Origin: an uncultured Collinsella sp.
GTDB taxonomy: Bacteria; Actinomycetota; Coriobacteriia; Coriobacteriales; Coriobacteriaceae
DNA length: 13,447 nt
Direction: 5' to 3'
Assembly (NCBI GenBank): GCA_900554595.1
Contig: USHZ01000033.1
Span: 1 to 13,447, forward strand
Shown: positions 1 to 7,216 of the stretch, piece after piece
Position numbering within the stretch: the stretch's first letter is position 1
Layout: each line of letters starts with the position of its first letter
Notes under the pieces: model-generated
The model's database searches: none
What the model saw: only the letters and a program-made list of their open reading frames with translations
What the model was told of the DNA's origin: nothing
Position numbers and translations under genes: made by a program

Positions 1-17
1 GAGTTCCGCACGCAAAG

Positions 18-38
18 AAGGCCACTTAATGTGGCCTT
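18..38 (-). terminator. Hairpin, probable terminator of the minus-strand peptidase gene
   Basis: An 8-bp perfect stem (AAGGCCAC at 18-25, GTGGCCTT at 31-38) encloses a 5-nt loop. Read on the minus strand it follows the stop codon of the peptidase gene by about 70 nt and is followed by a short CTTT run. The T tract is weak, so termination efficiency is uncertain. The hairpin could equally serve a plus-strand gene outside the window. The bases between it and the gene (39-106) show nothing recognisable. Confidence 0.55.
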
Positions 39-106
39 CGTCTTGCGCAGGACTGCCCGAGCAGGCAATCAAATATATTGCGGGCGGGCACGCGGCCCAA
101 CTTGCC

Positions 107-1312
107 TTACGACAGCGCAATGCCGCCAAGCCAGCCCCAGCGCACGCCAGAGCCAGTGCCGTAGAACCGAATAAACGCATCAAGCGACTTAGACGTAATG
201 GAGCCCTCGTTGCTCATAACGATGCCGCCACCAACATAGATGCCCACATGTCCGTACAGCAGACCCGGCGTGCCGGTGCCGCTGTGCGACGAGTCGGCCA
301 CGATCATGCCCACTTGCAGCGCAGAACGATCGGAGCTGTAGCACCAGGCGTTAAACATGTCGCACGCGTTGCCGCCAAAGTAGCCCACGCCGGCGTTGCG
401 GAACACGTTGGTAACCCAGGCGGCGCACCAGTTCAGGCCAGGCGAAGGCGTGGAGTAGCATGCGTTGACGACGGCCTGCTGCCTGCCCGAACCGGCATTT
501 TGCTGTGGGGTGCCGCCGGCATACGAGCCGCCACCCGAGCTCGAACCGCCCGAAGAGGAATTGTTCTTGTTTGCGGCAGCCGCGGCAGCGGCAGCCTTCT
601 TGGCAGCCTCCTCGGCCTGAGCGGCAGCAAGAATCTCGGAATCGCGCTGGGCCATGAGCTCTTTGACATCGTCGGAGAGACCGTTCAGAACCGTCTGGAC
701 CTCCTGCTGCTTGGCCTGCATGTCCTGCATCTGTGCAGTCTGCTGGTCCTTGAGCTTCTCCAGGTCGGCCTTCTGCGACTCGAGCTCGGACTTCTGCGTA
801 TCGAGCTCTTTCTGGATGGTCTGGATGTCCTCGATGGCGTCGCGGTCGCTCTTGTTGATCTTCTCGACGTAATGCGCGTTGGCGACGAGCTCCTCAAACG
901 AACCAGAAGCGAGCAGCAAAGACAGAATATTGGTACCGCCCGACTTGTAGCTTGCCGCCACGCGATCGGAAAGGTCGTTACGCTTCTCTTTGAGCTCGGC
1001 CTTCTTGGTGTCGATCTGAGCCTGCGTCTCGTCAATCTGGCCCTGCACGCCTTCGATATCGCTGAGGGTCTGGGCATTCTTGTTGGCGAGCGTCGCGTAC
1101 TCATTAGCGATGCTGTCGAGCTGAGCCTGGACCTCGTCGAGCTGGGCCTGGGCGGCATTCAGTTTGTCGGTGGTTTCTTGGCTGGCCTCAGCCGCATGGG
1201 CGCGGGCGGGCAGGCCAAAAAGAACAGCCGCGGAAGCGGCGCCGAAAAGAGCCTTAAGGGCAGTGCGGCGCGAAAGCTCCTGCGTAAAGATGGAATCGTT
1301 GTTCGGTGACAT
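107..1312 (-). CDS. Secreted coiled-coil peptidoglycan hydrolase, CHAP/NlpC-P60-type cysteine peptidase
   Basis: This 401-aa exported protein probably cleaves peptidoglycan peptides or amides outside the membrane. The N-terminus is a twin-arginine-like signal (SRRTALK at residues 14-20, a hydrophobic stretch, and an AHA cleavage site near residue 40). Residues about 42-235 are heptad-rich coiled coil with the PcsB/CwlO-like hallmark ASYKSGGTNILSLLLASGSF (120-139). Next come an alanine run and a Ser/Gly linker (about 238-265). The C-terminal domain (about 275-401) has the likely catalytic Cys296 in NWCAAWV, His355 in YGHVGIYVG, and possibly Asn368 as third residue. In known families such coiled coils hold the enzyme inactive until FtsEX or a similar partner acts; no partner is visible here. 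The ATG is supported by GGAG five bases upstream. CHAP and NlpC/P60 cannot be separated with certainty by eye, and the substrate bond is unknown. Confidence 0.87.
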   Translation of the reverse strand: MSPNNDSIFTQELSRRTALKALFGAASAAVLFGLPARAHAAEASQETTDKLNAAQAQLDEVQAQLDSIANEYATLANKNAQTLSDIEGVQGQIDETQAQIDTKKAELKEKRNDLSDRVAASYKSGGTNILSLLLASGSFEELVANAHYVEKINKSDRDAIEDIQTIQKELDTQKSELESQKADLEKLKDQQTAQMQDMQAKQQEVQTVLNGLSDDVKELMAQRDSEILAAAQAEEAAKKAAAAAAAANKNNSSSGGSSSGGGSYAGGTPQQNAGSGRQQAVVNACYSTPSPGLNWCAAWVTNVFRNAGVGYFGGNACDMFNAWCYSSDRSALQVGMIVADSSHSGTGTPGLLYGHVGIYVGGGIVMSNEGSITSKSLDAFIRFYGTGSGVRWGWLGGIALS

Positions 1313-1356
1313 ATGTACTCCGTTACATGCTTATTTATATGTCGCTCAACTCAAAC

Positions 1357-1384
1357 ATATTAACGCACATCGCGCTTGTCCCAA
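1357..1384 (-). promoter_or_regulatory. Putative promoter of the peptidase gene
   Basis: On the minus strand TTGGGA (1379-1384) is followed after 16 bases by TAATAT (1357-1362), a good sigma-70-type pair. It would give an untranslated leader of roughly 40 bases before the ATG at 1312. The region 1313-1580 is a divergent promoter region shared with galE. No other clear structure was seen in it. Confidence 0.5.
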
Positions 1385-1537
1385 CTATTTCCACGAACGG
1401 CTGGAAAAGCATGGTCAGCGGCTCGCAAATACGCCCCACACGAAAGGTAAGGATTATGCAAATAACACCCTATGAGTACGTTAACATCAATCCTCTGGTT
1501 TTCCTGCCCCGCGTGTTTTGGGCGCCCCCAGCTGCGC

Positions 1538-1575
1538 TATACTCCCCTCAAGAAGTGTTCCTGATTCGATAGGAG
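1538..1575 (+). promoter_or_regulatory. Putative galE -10 box and ribosome binding site
   Basis: TATACT at 1538-1543 is a near-consensus -10 hexamer. The -35 region is poor: only T-rich sequence near 1514-1520. Transcription would start near 1550, leaving a leader of about 30 bases that contains AGGAG at 1571-1575, five bases before the ATG at 1581. This supports that ATG over the in-frame ATG at 1518, which lies upstream of the -10 box. Confidence 0.5.
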
Positions 1576-1580
1576 ACTAC

Positions 1581-2642
1581 ATGTCCAAAGCACTCGACCC
1601 CAAAGACACCTGCGTCCTCGTTACCGGCGGCGCCGGCTTTATCGGCTCGCACACCGTCGTTCAGCTGCTCGAGGGTGGCTACCAGGTTGTCGTCGTCGAT
1701 GACCTCTCCAACTCCAGCGCCGTTGCCATCGACCGCGTCAAGACCATCGTGGGCGATGAGGCCGCCAAGAACCTCACCTTCTACGAGGCCAACGTGCTCG
1801 ACCGCGATGCGATGAACAAGATCTTCGATACCCATCAGATCGACCGCGTCATCCACTTTGCCGGCTTTAAGGCCGTCGGCGAATCGGTGAGCAAGCCCGT
1901 CGAGTACTACCACAACAATATCGAGAACACCCTGGTGCTCATCGATGTCATGCGCAACCACGGCTGCAAGTCCATCATCTTCTCGAGCTCCTCGACCGTC
2001 TACGGCGATCCGGACAATCCGCCCGTCACCGAAGAGGACCCCAAGAAGCCCGCGACCAACCCCTATGGTTGGACCAAGTGGATGATCGAGCAGATCCTCA
2101 TGGACGTCCACACCGCCGACCCCGAGTGGGACGTCGTGCTGCTCCGTTATTTCAATCCCATCGGCGCCCATCCGTCGGGCCTGATCGGCGAGGATCCCAA
2201 GGGTATCCCCAACAACCTGGTGCCTTACGTCGCCCAGGTCGCCGTCGGTAAGCTCGAGGCCGTTCAGGTCTTTGGCAACGATTACCCCACCCCCGACGGC
2301 ACCGGCGTGCGCGACTACATCCACGTGTGCGACCTGGCATCTGGTCACGTGGCCGCCCTCAACTGGATGAACGGCAAGACCGGCGTCGAGATCTTTAACC
2401 TGGGCACCGGCACCGGCACCTCGGTACTCGAGGTCGTCGCCGCCTTCTCCAAGGCCTGCGGCAAGGAGCTGCCCTATGTGATCCGCGAGCGCCGTGCCGG
2501 CGACATCGCCGCCAACTGGTGCGACGCCTCCAAGGCCGAGCGCATGATGGGTTGGAAGGCCCAGTACGACATCGCGGATATGTGCCGTGACAGCTGGAAT
2601 TGGCAGAGCCACAACCCCAACGGCTTCGCCGACGCCGAGTAG
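1581..2642 (+). CDS. galE: UDP-glucose 4-epimerase
   Basis: GalE is a cytoplasmic NAD-dependent enzyme that interconverts UDP-galactose and UDP-glucose, the last step of the Leloir pathway and a source of UDP-Gal for cell-surface glycans. The 353-aa product (E. coli GalE is 338) is an extended short-chain dehydrogenase: the NAD motif GGAGFIG is at residues 16-22, the Ser/Thr-rich catalytic segment FSSSSTVYG at 134-142, and the Tyr-x3-Lys pair at Y162/K166 in PYGWTKWMIEQIL. The C-terminal substrate segment RRAGDIAANWCDASKAERM (304-322) is well conserved. The position equivalent to E. coli Tyr299 is Asn312, which may widen the substrate range to UDP-GalNAc (see findings). The gene appears monocistronic: it has its own -10 box, AGGAG five bases before the start, and a strong terminator directly after. 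No galK or galT is adjacent. Confidence 0.96.
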   Translation: MSKALDPKDTCVLVTGGAGFIGSHTVVQLLEGGYQVVVVDDLSNSSAVAIDRVKTIVGDEAAKNLTFYEANVLDRDAMNKIFDTHQIDRVIHFAGFKAVGESVSKPVEYYHNNIENTLVLIDVMRNHGCKSIIFSSSSTVYGDPDNPPVTEEDPKKPATNPYGWTKWMIEQILMDVHTADPEWDVVLLRYFNPIGAHPSGLIGEDPKGIPNNLVPYVAQVAVGKLEAVQVFGNDYPTPDGTGVRDYIHVCDLASGHVAALNWMNGKTGVEIFNLGTGTGTSVLEVVAAFSKACGKELPYVIRERRAGDIAANWCDASKAERMMGWKAQYDIADMCRDSWNWQSHNPNGFADAE

Positions 2643-2664
2643 CAAAAACCCACATACCGTTCTT

Positions 2665-2698
2665 GCCCCGATCTCACGATGTGAGACCGGGGCTTTTT
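2665..2698 (+). terminator. galE: Rho-independent terminator of galE
   Basis: A 13-bp stem with one mismatch (GCCCCGATCTCAC at 2665-2677 against GTGAGACCGGGGC at 2681-2693) closes a 3-nt loop and is followed by TTTTT (2694-2698). It begins 23 bases after the galE stop codon. This is a textbook intrinsic terminator and separates galE from malQ. Confidence 0.93.
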
Positions 2699-2709
2699 CA
2701 TGACGCGTA

Positions 2710-2722
2710 ACCATTCACCGAA
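2710..2722 (+). promoter_or_regulatory. 13-bp motif shared with the ABC-operon upstream region
   Basis: ACCATTCACCGAA lies 139 bases upstream of the malQ start. A 12/13 match (ACCGTTCACCGAA, on the coding strand) lies 145 bases upstream of the start of the ABC-operon binding-protein gene. The same position and orientation at two functionally linked genes suggest a regulator site, possibly for an activator. The cognate protein is unknown. Confidence 0.4.
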
Positions 2723-2750
2723 ATACTTCCAACTTTTTTATCTTGCCTGT

Positions 2751-2777
2751 ACATGTTTAAACAACATGTTCTACAAT
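2751..2777 (+). promoter_or_regulatory. malQ: malQ promoter region with palindromic operator candidate
   Basis: The inverted repeat ACATGTT (2751-2757), TAAAC, AACATGT (2763-2769) contains ATGTTTAAACAA (2753-2764), 11 of 12 bases identical to the consensus TTGTTTAAACAA seen at other promoters here. TACAAT at 2772-2777 is a good -10 box. The -35 is weak (TGTACA at 2748-2753, 18-base spacing). A repressor on the palindrome would sit between or over the -35 and -10 boxes. The leader would be about 75 bases long. Start-site assignment is by eye only. Confidence 0.5.
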
Positions 2778-2860
2778 AGGCGTATCGAATCAGAACACCG
2801 GGGGCGGACTGCTCTTCCATCGGCAGGCTGACCCCACAACAAGAAGGTTGGAGCGCATTC

Positions 2861-4366
2861 ATGGAGCGTGCAAGCGGCGTCCTCATGCCCGTCTCATCTC
2901 TGCCCGGACCATACGGAATCGGCGGCTTTGGCTGGAATGCCTACGACTTCGTCGATTTTCTTGCCTCGTGCAAACAACATTACTGGCAGATTCTCCCCCT
3001 TACGACAACGAGCTACGGCGACTCTCCGTATCAGTCGTTCTCGGCCCGTGCGGGCAACCCCAACTTCATCGACTTCGCCGAGCTTATCGAGGCAGGTTAC
3101 CTGGAGCAGCGCGATATCGACGGCGTGTACCTGGGCTCCGATCCCAACAACGTTGACTATGGCGCAATTTTTAGCGGTCGCCGCCAGATTCTCGACCGTG
3201 CCGCCGAGCGCTTTGCCGCCGACAAGCCGGCCGACTTCGACGACTTTGTCCAAACCAACGAAGACTGGCTCATCCCCTACTGCGAGTTCATGACCGTCAA
3301 GGAGGAGTGCGGTCTCAAGGCATTTTGGGAGTGGCCCGCAGAGCTCCGTACCCGCGGTGAGGCTTCTGCCAAGGTCTGCGCCGCCCATCCCGCGCGCATG
3401 CTCTATCACCAGATGACGCAGTACTTCTTCGATCGTCAGTGGAGCCGCCTCAAGGCCTATGCCAACGAGCGCGACATCCTGATCATCGGCGACCTGCCCA
3501 TCTATGTTTCGCGCGACTCCGTCGAGATGTGGGCCACGCCTGAGCTCTTTAAGATCGACGCCGCCGGTAATCCTGTGAGTGTCGCTGGCACGCCGCCCGA
3601 CCAGTTCTCGGCCACCGGCCAGTACTGGGGAAATCCCATCTACGACTGGGACGCCATGGAGTCGGACGGCTTCTCCTGGTGGGAGGGCCGCATCCGCGCC
3701 GCCCTCGACATGTACGATGTCATCCGTCTGGATCACTTCCGCGGCTTCGAGGCCTATTGGGAGGTACCGTTCTCCTCACCCGATTCGTCCTACGGTTCGT
3801 GGACGCAGGGCCCCGGCCTCAAGTTCTTCAAGACGCTCGAGGAAAAGCTCGGCACGCTACCCATCATCGCCGAAGACCTGGGCTTCCTCACCCCCGGCGT
3901 CATCGACATGCGCGACAACTCGGGCTTCCCCGGCATGAAGATCTTGCAGTTTGCCTTTGAGGGCACCAACTCGTACTACCTGCCGCACAACTACATTGCC
4001 AACACCGTCGCCTATGTGGGCACACACGACAACGAAACGGCGCGCGGTTGGTTTGAGGGAACGGCCACCCCGCGTCAGCGCGAGCAGGCGGCCCTGTACA
4101 CCCACCAGCAGGCCGGCGAGCCCATGGCCGATGCACTCAACCGCACCATCGCCGCCAGCGTGAGCGATACCTGCATCTACACCATGCAAGACCTGCTCAA
4201 CCTGGGCAACGAGGCGCGCATCAACACTCCCGCCACCCTGGGCGGCAACTGGACCTGGCGCATGCTCGATGGCGCCATCACCCGCGAGCTCGAGCACAAG
4301 CTCACCGACTGGACCGAAACCTACTTCCGCATCCCGTCGGAAGCCGAAATTGAGCTTCCCCAATAG
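2861..4366 (+). CDS. malQ: 4-alpha-glucanotransferase (amylomaltase, GH77)
   Basis: MalQ transfers 4-alpha-glucan segments between maltodextrins, releasing glucose and making longer chains that the phosphorylase can attack. The 501-aa length is typical of the short bacterial and plant-type GH77 enzymes. The N-terminal signature SSLPGPYGIGGFG is at residues 12-24, and SYGDSPYQSFSARAGNP (51-67) is the usual substrate-binding segment. The catalytic residues are visible: nucleophile Asp291 in RLDHFRGFEAYWEVP, acid/base Glu338 in IIAEDLGFLT, and the third carboxylate Asp390 in GTHDNETARGW. The ATG at 2861 has GGAG at 2850-2853, seven bases upstream. The phosphorylase gene follows on the same strand after 128 bases containing a hairpin, so the two probably share transcription. 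The protein has no signal peptide and is cytoplasmic, consistent with processing maltodextrins imported by the neighbouring transporter. Confidence 0.96.
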   Translation: MERASGVLMPVSSLPGPYGIGGFGWNAYDFVDFLASCKQHYWQILPLTTTSYGDSPYQSFSARAGNPNFIDFAELIEAGYLEQRDIDGVYLGSDPNNVDYGAIFSGRRQILDRAAERFAADKPADFDDFVQTNEDWLIPYCEFMTVKEECGLKAFWEWPAELRTRGEASAKVCAAHPARMLYHQMTQYFFDRQWSRLKAYANERDILIIGDLPIYVSRDSVEMWATPELFKIDAAGNPVSVAGTPPDQFSATGQYWGNPIYDWDAMESDGFSWWEGRIRAALDMYDVIRLDHFRGFEAYWEVPFSSPDSSYGSWTQGPGLKFFKTLEEKLGTLPIIAEDLGFLTPGVIDMRDNSGFPGMKILQFAFEGTNSYYLPHNYIANTVAYVGTHDNETARGWFEGTATPRQREQAALYTHQQAGEPMADALNRTIAASVSDTCIYTMQDLLNLGNEARINTPATLGGNWTWRMLDGAITRELEHKLTDWTETYFRIPSEAEIELPQ

Positions 4367-4414
4367 GAGCCACCGCGCCCGACCCCACCCCACCGTGCGG
4401 ACGCGACCGCTTTT

Positions 4415-4455
4415 CCCGCGCGAGGCCGCCCCAATCCCTCGCGCGGGCTTCTTTT
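4415..4455 (+). terminator. Strong hairpin between malQ and glgP (terminator or attenuator)
   Basis: A perfect 11-bp G+C-rich stem (CCCGCGCGAGG at 4415-4425 and CCTCGCGCGGG at 4437-4447) is followed by CTTCTTTTG. It looks like an intrinsic terminator 48 bases after the malQ stop codon. No convincing promoter was found between it and glgP (4456-4494), so glgP may depend on readthrough. In that case the hairpin would act as a partial terminator or RNA-stabilising element that sets the malQ:glgP ratio. Confidence 0.7.
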
Positions 4456-4494
4456 GAATTTCTGACATGCAGTCGACTCACCACAGGAGGAAAC

Positions 4495-6762
4495 ATGCCC
4501 CGTATCAATCTTGCGGCTCTTGCCGAGCAGTCCTTTGGAACCTCGCTCGAGCAGCTCGATGACCGTCGTATTTATAAGCTGCTGGTCAAGCTCGTGCAGG
4601 AGCGCTCTGCCGCCTGTCCGCTCAACAACGGCAAGAAAAAGCTCTACTACATCTCTGCCGAGTTTTTGATCGGCAAGCTGCTCATCAACAATATGATCGA
4701 CCTCGGCATCTATGACGAGGTTAAGGACCAGCTCGTCGCCGCCGGCCACGACCTCAACAAGATCGAGGAGTTCGAGATCGAGCCTTCGCTCGGCAACGGC
4801 GGCCTGGGCCGTCTGGCCGCATGCTTCTTGGATTCCATCGCCACGTTGGGCCTTACCGGCGACGGCGTGGGCCTCAACTATCATTACGGCCTGTTCCGCC
4901 AACGCTTTGTCGACAACCAGCAGAAGGCCGTCCCCGACGAGTGGCTCGGCGAGCAGGACATCCTGATCGATGACGACCGCTCCTACACCGTCGAGTTCGG
5001 CGACTTTGCCGTTACCTCCAAGCTCGTCAACATCGATGTGCCCGGTTACGGCCAACCCGCCAAGAACCGCCTGCGCCTGTTCGATTTGGCAAGCGTCGAT
5101 GACGGCCTGGTCCCCGGCAGCTCCATCGACTTCGACAAGACCGAGATCGCCAAGAACCTCACCTTGTTCCTCTACCCCGACGATTCCGACGAGCAGGGCC
5201 GCCTGCTTCGCATCTACCAGGAGTACTTCATGGTGAGCAACGCCGCCCAGCTCCTGATCGACGAGGCCGTCGAGCGCGGCAGCAACCTGCACGACTTGGC
5301 CGACTACGCCGTGGTCCAGATTAACGACACGCACCCCACCATGGTCATTCCCGAGCTCATCCGCCTACTCACCACCGAGCACGACATCGAGTTTGACGAG
5401 GCAGTCACCATCGTGCGCTCCATGGTCGCCTACACCAACCACACGATCCTTGCCGAGGCGCTCGAGAAGTGGCCGCTCGCCAGCCTGCAGAAGGTCTCGC
5501 CCGCCATCGCCGACATCATCGTCAAGCTCGACGAGACCGCCAAGGCCGAGCACGACGACCCGCGCGTCGCCATCATCGACGAGCACGATACCGTCCACAT
5601 GGCCCACATGGACATTCACTTTGGCTTCTCCATCAACGGCGTCGCCGCACTCCACACCAAGATCCTGGAGGACACCGAGCTTCATCCGTTCTACGAGATC
5701 TACCCCGAGAAGTTCTCCAACAAGACCAACGGCATCACCTTCCGCCGCTGGATCCAGGGAGCCAACCCCGCGCTCGCCAACCTGCTCGACGATGTGATCG
5801 GCACCGACTGGCGCAGCACCGGCGATCTGAGCAAACTCGCCAAGTTCGCCGACGACAAAGATGTTCTTGAGCGCCTGGCTGCCACCAAGACCGAGGCCAA
5901 GGCCATCATGCGCCAGTTCATGGCGCTCGAGCAAGGTGTGACCATTCCCTCCAACGCCATCATCGATGTTCAGGTCAAGCGTATCCACGAGTACAAGCGC
6001 CAGCAGATGCTCGCGCTCTACATCATCTGGAAGTATCTCGACATCAAGAACGGCAATAAGCCTAAGCACCCCGTCACCATCATCTTTGGCGGCAAGGCGG
6101 CCCCAGCCTACACCATCGCCCAAGACATCATTCACCTAATCCTGACGCTTTCCCAGTGGATAGCCAACGACCCCGACGTGGCCCCCTACCTGCAGGTTGT
6201 CATGATTGAGAACTACAACGTCACCGCCGCCGAGCGCGTGATTCCCGCTGCCGACATCTCCGAGCAGATCAGCCTGGCCTCCAAGGAGGCGAGCGGCACC
6301 TCCAACATGAAGTTCATGCTCAACGGTGCTTTGACCCTGTGCACGCTCGACGGCGCCAATGTGGAGATCGCTGAGCTCGTGGGCGACGAGAACATCTACA
6401 CCTTTGGTGCCTCGTCCAAACAGGTCGAGAAGCTCTACGCCGACGGCACCTATGACGCCGGCGCGCTCTACCGCAAGCCCGGCATCAAACTGCTGGTGGA
6501 CTTCATCACCAATCCCGCCTTTATGGCGACCGGCAACGCCGAGCGCCTGCAGCGTCTGCACGACGACATCAAGGGCAAGGACTGGTTTATGGCCCTGCTC
6601 GACATTGAGGAGTACATCCAGACCAAGGAGCGCGTGCTGGCAGACTACGAGGACCAGGACGCCTGGATGCGCAAGGCGCTGATTAACATCGCCAACGCCG
6701 GCACCTTCTCGTCCGACCGCACGATCTCCCAGTACAACGACGAGATTTGGCACCTGGACTAA
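4495..6762 (+). CDS. glgP: Glycogen/maltodextrin phosphorylase (GT35)
   Basis: This PLP-dependent enzyme phosphorolyses terminal alpha-1,4 glucose units of glycogen or maltodextrin to glucose-1-phosphate. The 755-aa product is shorter than E. coli MalP (797) or GlgP (815), mainly at the N-terminus, but all core motifs are present: YYISAEFLIGKLLINN (51-66), EPSLGNGGLGRLAACFLDS (96-114), INDTHPTMVIPELIR (276-290), VKRIHEYKRQ (494-503), and the PLP site EASGTSNMKFMLNGALT (598-614), where Lys606 should form the Schiff base. The ATG is preceded by AGGAGG at 4484-4489, an excellent ribosome site. With the upstream malQ it forms the standard maltodextrin degradation pair, so a maltodextrin phosphorylase role is as likely as glycogen breakdown. 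No other glycogen-cycle gene is in the window. The gene ends with its own terminator and converges on the ABC operon. Confidence 0.95.
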   Translation: MPRINLAALAEQSFGTSLEQLDDRRIYKLLVKLVQERSAACPLNNGKKKLYYISAEFLIGKLLINNMIDLGIYDEVKDQLVAAGHDLNKIEEFEIEPSLGNGGLGRLAACFLDSIATLGLTGDGVGLNYHYGLFRQRFVDNQQKAVPDEWLGEQDILIDDDRSYTVEFGDFAVTSKLVNIDVPGYGQPAKNRLRLFDLASVDDGLVPGSSIDFDKTEIAKNLTLFLYPDDSDEQGRLLRIYQEYFMVSNAAQLLIDEAVERGSNLHDLADYAVVQINDTHPTMVIPELIRLLTTEHDIEFDEAVTIVRSMVAYTNHTILAEALEKWPLASLQKVSPAIADIIVKLDETAKAEHDDPRVAIIDEHDTVHMAHMDIHFGFSINGVAALHTKILEDTELHPFYEIYPEKFSNKTNGITFRRWIQGANPALANLLDDVIGTDWRSTGDLSKLAKFADDKDVLERLAATKTEAKAIMRQFMALEQGVTIPSNAIIDVQVKRIHEYKRQQMLALYIIWKYLDIKNGNKPKHPVTIIFGGKAAPAYTIAQDIIHLILTLSQWIANDPDVAPYLQVVMIENYNVTAAERVIPAADISEQISLASKEASGTSNMKFMLNGALTLCTLDGANVEIAELVGDENIYTFGASSKQVEKLYADGTYDAGALYRKPGIKLLVDFITNPAFMATGNAERLQRLHDDIKGKDWFMALLDIEEYIQTKERVLADYEDQDAWMRKALINIANAGTFSSDRTISQYNDEIWHLD

Positions 6763-6788
6763 CCCATTCCCCTTACCCATCCTCCTGA

Positions 6789-6822
6789 AAGCGGAGTCGT
6801 GGCAACACGGCTCCGCTTTTTG
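6789..6822 (+). terminator. glgP: Rho-independent terminator of glgP
   Basis: A 12-bp stem (AGCGGAGTCGTG at 6791-6802, CACGGCTCCGCT at 6807-6818) has one G-T wobble, a GCAA tetraloop, and a T run at 6818-6822. It lies 29 bases after the glgP stop codon. Confidence 0.93.
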
Positions 6823-6860
6823 TGTCCATATGCCGGCCTATGGTTTGTCTCGACCAAACA

Positions 6861-7077
6861 ATCTCGGTCTATAACACCTAGCCGGGAAAATTGGGCCTCC
6901 CTGTTACAGAACGAGACAGACGGGCAAGGTGGCTAAAACAATCTCGATCTGTAACAGGTAGCTGCCAAAAACAGTCCTTCGTGTTACAGATCGAGATGAA
7001 AGGACAGACAGCTCGACGCCGTCTCGATCTGTAACATCTAGGCCCAATTTGGCCCTCTATCTGTTACAGATCAAGAC
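6861..7077. repeat. Array of three 57-bp inverted-repeat units at an exact 80-bp period
   Basis: The units are 6861-6917, 6941-6997 and 7021-7077. Each has a 16-bp left arm (consensus ATCTCGATCTGTAACA), a 25-nt centre, and a 16-bp right arm that is its reverse complement. Left and right arms differ at 3, 0 and 1 positions in units 1, 2 and 3. Unit starts are exactly 80 bases apart. The six arms alternate in orientation at 41/39-base steps, about four helical turns. The centres are related but diverged: all three have TAG at centre positions 3-5, and units 1 and 3 share 11 bases in opposite orientation. GACAGA occurs in or just after each right arm (6915, 7003, 7083). The array fills the space between two converging terminators. 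There is no ORF and no match to a family I can name. It could be a REPIN/MITE-like cluster, a structured RNA, or a protein-binding array. Confidence 0.93.
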
Positions 7078-7100
7078 AAACTGACAGATGGGCGGCCCCG

Positions 7101-7148
7101 GCACAAAGAAAGGCTCCCCTCTCGCCCATCGGACGGGAGGGGAGCCTT
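7101..7148 (-). terminator. Rho-independent terminator of the ABC operon
   Basis: A 12-bp perfect stem (AAGGCTCCCCTC at 7110-7121, GAGGGGAGCCTT at 7137-7148) has an inner extension. Read on the minus strand it is followed by TTTCTTTG. It lies about 70 bases after the stop codon of the ATPase gene and closes the four-gene operon. Between this hairpin and the gene (7149-7216) no other feature was seen. Confidence 0.88.
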
Positions 7149-7216
7149 ATATGTGACCACGGCAAAAGGATGGCAAAGCCGCAGTCGCCCAAAGGGAGGG
7201 CCTGGATGCACCGGGC

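Noticed and set aside
1456..1572. 38-codon leader ORF before galE, with its stop overlapping the galE ribosome site
   Set aside because: An AAGG lies close upstream of its ATG and the TAG overlaps AGGAG, which is tempting for translational coupling. However, the best galE -10 box (1538-1543) is inside it, so galE transcripts from that promoter would not contain its start. The peptide has no recognisable features.
1548..2714. Long minus-strand open frame of 388 codons opposite galE
   Set aside because: It lies antisense to galE, whose product has all family motifs. The frame is open only because of G/C-rich third codon positions and resembles no protein family. The same applies to antisense frames at 29-1309, 2894-3736, 4321-5334, 7253-8449, 8397-9413 and 10250-11689.
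6861..7077. CRISPR array
   Set aside because: The repeats alternate in orientation, the centres are related to each other rather than unique, and the 16-bp arms are too short. No cas gene is present.
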